Under the pieces are notes generated by a model. It did not search any database, was not told the DNA's origin, and saw only the letters and a list, made by a program, of their open reading frames with translations. A program made the translations under genes and the position numbers. Shown in pieces: positions 57,001 through 63,000 of a stretch of 64,000 nt of DNA (the first letter of the stretch is position 1; every line of letters begins with the position of its first letter). Origin of the DNA: Aplysia californica (Eukaryota > Mollusca > Gastropoda > Aplysiida > Aplysiidae); the NCBI RefSeq assembly GCF_000002075.1, contig NW_004797344.1:1154422-1218421 (forward strand). Direction: 5' to 3'.

Positions 57001-60000
57001 CAGTAGTGCCGTGGTCGTTGCGCGTGAGTAGAGCAGTATTATATTTGGACTGTGAGTGTGTCTGTGTCTGTATCGAATACAAAAGTGGGCACGCCGGGGA
57101 AAATGTGTGTTGTGTTTACGCGTGACGTTGATTTTTGACAAATTGTTTTCTTCCGTTTTCACATTTCTGTTTGTTAAGTTTAAGTTTCTTGCTGGTGGAA
57201 TGTGGGAGGGGTCTTAGGGACTTAATGAATTAGGCTTTTTTAGACAGAATGAGCAAAGTTTATGTCTAATTTTGAGAAAAACACGAGTGATGGTTTGACA
57301 GTGGGTTTTCATAAGTAGATTTACTCGTGTGTACATAGCTAGCCTGACTAGGAAATGGCTTTTGCGTTGGCATGGAGGGAATCTGGGATGAGCCATTCAT
57401 CCATTCGATGACAGAGGGAAATGGAACATTAGCTCATGAGTAGGGGGATATAGCAGTACTGGTTGAGTAAGCTGCGTAGAAGACATTATGATGGGTGTTT
57501 GAGGAGAAGCGTTTGACTGTGATTGAAAGCATGTTTTTTTCTGGTTTCAGTGCGTCCCAAGACACCAACCCTGAGCAGAGCTCCTACAGATGCTACCATT
57601 GAGAGCGGCACATCTGTGACGTTGACATGTGCAACACTGAGCAGTGGAGTTGTGACCTACACATTTTCACAGGGCAGCACCCAGGTTCAAAGCGGCTCCA
57701 GCGCCACATACGATTTGGCAAGTGCTGCCACCTCAGACACTGGGTCTTACACGTGTATTGCCAGCATCAGTTCAGTGGACTCCGTTGCCAGCAACACAGA
57801 GACCATGACAGTTGTCGGTGAGTATGATGTCAAGTTCTAGGAGGGCAGGGAATAAGGAAGAGAGATGAGACTGAGAGAGGAGTATTTTGTCCCTTTGTGA
57901 CACGGTTGACAGAAAAGAAGGATGGAAGAGGAACCTCCATTTGATGTTGTCTGCTGTAGGTTTACGTGCTGGTGAGAAGCAGCGTGGTTGAGCATACTCT
58001 TCTGTTTGTTTCCTCAGATAAACCAACGACGCCCACTTTGGCTACCGACAATAGTGACCCAACGGATGGCGATGCCATAACACTGACGTGTACAGCCACA
58101 GAGGCCGCGGTAAACAACTATGAGTTCAAACTGGGCTCAACGTCACTGGCTTCTGGAAGTAGCAGCACATATTCCATAAGCACTGCAACTATCGGCGCAG
58201 ATGATGGCAGCTACACCTGTATTGTGTCCATCGACACCGTGGCCTCAGATGCCAGTAGTGCCGTGGTCGTTGCGCGTGAGTAGAGCAGTATTATATTTGG
58301 ACTGTGAGTGTGTCTGTGTCTGTATCGAATACAAAAGTGGGCACGCCGGGGAAAATGTGTGTTGTGTTTACGCGTGACGTTGATTTTTGACAAATTGTTT
58401 TCTTCCGTTTTCACATTTCTGTTTGTTAAGTTTAAGTTTCTTGCTGGTGGAATGTGGGAGGGGTCTTAGGGACTTAATGAATGAGGGTTTTTTAGACAGA
58501 ATGAGCAAAGTTTATGTATAATTTTGAGAAAAACACGAGTGATGGTTTGACAGTGGGTTTTCATAAGTAGATTTACTCGTGTGTACATAGCTAGCCTGAC
58601 TAGGAAATGGCTTTTGCGTTGGCATGGAGGGAATCTGGGATGAGCCATTCATCCATTCGATGACAGAGGGAAATGGAACATTAGCTCATGAGTAGGGGGA
58701 TATAGCAGTACTGGTTGAGTAAGCTGCGTAGAAGACATTGTGATGGGTGTTTGAGGAGAAGCGTTTGACTGTGATTGAAAGCATGTTTTTTTTCTGGTTT
58801 CAGTGCGTCCCAAGACACCAACCCTGAGCAGAGCTCCTACAGATGCTACCATTGAGAGCGGCACATCTGTGACGTTGACATGTGCAACACTGAGCAGTGG
58901 AGTTGTGACCTACACATTTTCACAGGGCAGCACCCAGGTTCAAAGCGGCTCCAGCGCCACATACGATTTGGCAAGTGCTGCCACCTCAGACACTGGGTCT
59001 TACACGTGTATTGCCAGCATCAGTTCAGTGGACTCCGTTGCCAGCAACACAGAGACCATGACAGTTGTCGGTGAGTATGATGTCAAGTTCTAGGAGGGCA
59101 GGGAATAAGGAAGAGAGATGAGACTGAGAGAGGAGTATTTTGTCCCTTTGTGACACGGTTGACAGAAAAGAAGGATGGAAGAGGAACCTCCATTTGATGT
59201 TGTCTGCTGTAGGTTTACGTGCTGGTGAGAAGCAGCGTGGTTGAGCATACTCTTCTGTTTGTTTCCTCAGATAAACCAACGACGCCCACTTTGGCTACCG
59301 ACAATAGTGACCCAACGGATGGCGATGCCATAACACTGACGTGTACAGCCACAGAGGCCGCGGTAAACAACTATGAGTTCAAACTGGGCTCAACGTCACT
59401 GGCTTCTGGAAGTAGCAGCACATATTCCATAAGCACTGCAACTATCGGCGCAGATGATGGCAGCTACACCTGTATTGTGTCCATCGACACCGTGGCCTCA
59501 GATGCCAGTAGTGCCGTGGTCGTTGCGCGTGAGTAGAGCAGTATTATATTTGGACTGTGAGTGTGTCTGTGTCTGTATCGAATACAAAAGTGGGCACGCC
59601 GGGGAAAATGTGTGTTGTGTTTACGCGTGACGTTGATTTTTGACAAATTGTTTTCTTCCGTTTTCACATTTCTGTTTGTTAAGTTTAAGTTTCTTGCTGG
59701 TGGAATGTGGGAGGGGTCTTAGGGACTTAATGAATGAGGGTTTTTTAGACAGAATGAGCAAAGTTTATGTATAATTTTGAGAAAAACACGAGTGATGGTT
59801 TGACAGTGGGTTTTCATAAGTAGATTTACTCGTGTGTACATAGCTAGCCTGACTAGGAAATGGCTTTTGCGTTGGCATGGAGGGAATCTGGGATGAGCCA
59901 TTCATCCATTCGATGACAGAGGGAAATGGAACATTAGCTCATGAGTAGGGGGATATAGCAGTACTGGTTGAGTAAGCTGCGTAGAAGACATTGTGATGGG

Positions 60001-63000
60001 TGTTTGATGAGAAGCGTTTGACTGTGATTGAAAGCATGTTTTTTTCTGGTTTCAGTGCGTCCCAAGACACCAACCCTGAGCAGAGCTCCTACAGATGCTA
60101 CCATTGAGAGCGGCACATCTGTGACGTTGACATGTGCAACACTGAGCAGTGGAGTTGTGACCTACACATTTTCACAGGGCAGCACCCAGGTTCAAAGCGG
60201 CTCCAGCGCCACATACGATTTGGCAAGTGCTGCCACCTCAGACACTGGGTCTTACACGTGTATTGCCAGCATCAGTTCAGTGGACTCCGTTGCCAGCAAC
60301 ACAGAGACCATGACAGTTGTCGGTGAGTATGATGTCAAGTTCTAGGAGGGCAGGGAATAAGGAAGAGAGATGAGACTGAGAGAGGAGTATTTTGTCCCTT
60401 TGTGACACGGTTGACAGAAAAGAAGGATGGAAGAGGAACCTCCATTTGATGTTGTCTGCTGTAGGTTTACGTGCTGGTGAGAAGCAGCGTGGTTGAGCAT
60501 ACTCTTCTGTTTGTTTCCTCAGATAAACCAACGACGCCCACTTTGGCTACCGACAATAGTGACCCAACGGATGGCGATGCCATAACACTGACGTGTACAG
60601 CCACAGAGGCCGCGGTAAACAACTATGAGTTCAAACTGGGCTCAACGTCACTGGCTTCTGGAAGTAGCAGCACATATTCCATAAGCACTGCAACTATCGG
60701 CGCAGATGATGGCAGCTACACCTGTATTGTGTCCATCGACACCGTGGCCTCAGATGCCAGTAGTGCCGTGGTCGTTGCGCGTGAGTAGAGCAGTATTATA
60801 TTTGGACTGTGAGTGTGTCTGTGTCTGTATCGAATACAAAAGTGGGCACGCCGGGGAAAATGTGTGTTGTGTTTACGCGTGACGTTGATTTTTGACAAAT
60901 TGTTTTCTTCCGTTTTCACATTTCTGTTTGTTAAGTTTAAGTTTCTTGCTGGTGGAATGTGGGAGGGGTCTTAGGGACTTAATGAATGAGGGTTTTTTAG
61001 ACAGAATGAGCAAAGTTTATGTATAATTTTGAGAAAAACACGAGTGATGGTTTGACAGTGGGTTTTCATAAGTAGATTTACTCGTGTGTACATAGCTAGC
61101 CTGACTAGGAAATGGCTTTTGCGTTGGCATGGAGGGAATCTGGGATGAGCCATTCATCCATTCGATGACAGAGGGAAATGGAACATTAGCTCATGAGTAG
61201 GGGGATATAGCAGTACTGGTTGAGTAAGCTGCGTAGAAGACATTGTGATGGGTGTTTGATGAGAAGCGTTTGACTGTGATTGAAAGCATGTTTTTTTCTG
61301 GTTTCAGTGCGTCCCAAGACACCAACCCTGAGCAGAGCTCCTACAGATGCTACCATTGAGAGCGGCACATCTGTGACGTTGACATGTGCAACACTGAGCA
61401 GTGGAGTTGTGACCTACACATTTTCACAGGGCAGCACCCAGGTTCAAAGCGGCTCCAGCGCCACATACGATTTGGCAAGTGCTGCCACCTCAGACACTGG
61501 GTCTTACACGTGTATTGCCAGCATCAGTTCAGTGGACTCCGTTGCCAGCAACACAGAGACCATGACAGTTGTCGGTGAGTATGATGTCAAGTTCTAGGAG
61601 GGCAGGGAATAAGGAAGAGAGATGAGACTGAGAGAGGAGTATTTTGTCCCTTTGTGACACGGTTGACAGAAAAGAAGGATGGAAGAGGAACCTCCATTTG
61701 ATGTTGTCTGCTGTAGGTTTACGTGCTGGTGAGAAGCAGCGTGGTTGAGCATACTCTTCTGTTTGTTTCCTCAGATAAACCAACGACGCCCACTTTGGCT
61801 ACCGACAATAGTGACCCAACGGATGGCGATGCCATAACACTGACGTGTACAGCCACAGAGGCCGCGGTAAACAACTATGAGTTCAAACTGGGCTCAACGT
61901 CACTGGCTTCTGGAAGTAGCAGCACATATTCCATAAGCACTGCAACTATCGGCGCAGATGATGGCAGCTACACCTGTATTGTGTCCATCGACACCGTGGC
62001 CTCAGATGCCAGTAGTGCCGTGGTCGTTGCGCGTGAGTAGAGCAGTATTATATTTGGACTGTGAGTGTGTCTGTGTCTGTATCGAATACAAAAGTGGGCA
62101 CGCCGGGGAAAATGTGTGTTGTGTTTACGCGTGACGTTGATTTTTGACAAATTGTTTTCTTCCGTTTTCACATTTCTGTTTGTTAAGTTTAAGTTTCTTG
62201 CTGGTGGAATGTGGGAGGGGTCTTAGGGACTTAATGAATTAGGCTTTTCTTTTAGACAGAAAAAAGAGGAAAGTTTATGCCTTAGTTTTGATGAAAGCAC
62301 GAGTGATGGTTTGACAGTGGGTTTTCAGAAGTAGATTTACTCGTGTGTACATAGCTAACCTGACAAAGAAATGGCTTTTGTGTTGGCATGGAGGGAATCT
62401 GGGATGAGCCATTCATCCATTCGATGACAGAGGGAAATGGAACATTAGCTCATGAGTAGGGGGATATAGCAGTACTGGTTGAGTAAGCTGCGTAGAAGAC
62501 ATTGTGATGGGTGTTTGATGAGAAGCGTTTGACTGTGATTGAAAGCATGTTTTTTTCTGGTTTCAGTGCGTCCCAAGACACCAACCCTGAGCAGAGCTCC
62601 TACAGATGCTACCATTGAGAGCGGCACATCTGTGACGTTGACATGTGCAACACTGAGCAGTGGAGTTGTGACCTACACATTTTCACAGGGCAGCACCCAG
62701 GTTCAAAGCGGCTCCAGCGCCACATACGATTTGGCAAGTGCTGCCACCTCAGACACTGGGTCTTACACGTGTATTGCCAGCATCAGTTCAGTGGACTCCG
62801 TTGCCAGCAACACAGAGACCATGACAGTTGTCGGTGAGTATGATGTCAAGTTCTAGGAGGGCAGGGAATAAGGAAGAGAGATGAGACTGAGAGAGGAGTA
62901 TTTTGTCCCTTTGTGACACGGTTGACAGAAAAGAAGGATGGAAGAGGAACCTCCATTTGATGTTGTCTGCTGTAGGTTTACGTGCTGGTGAGAAGCAGCG

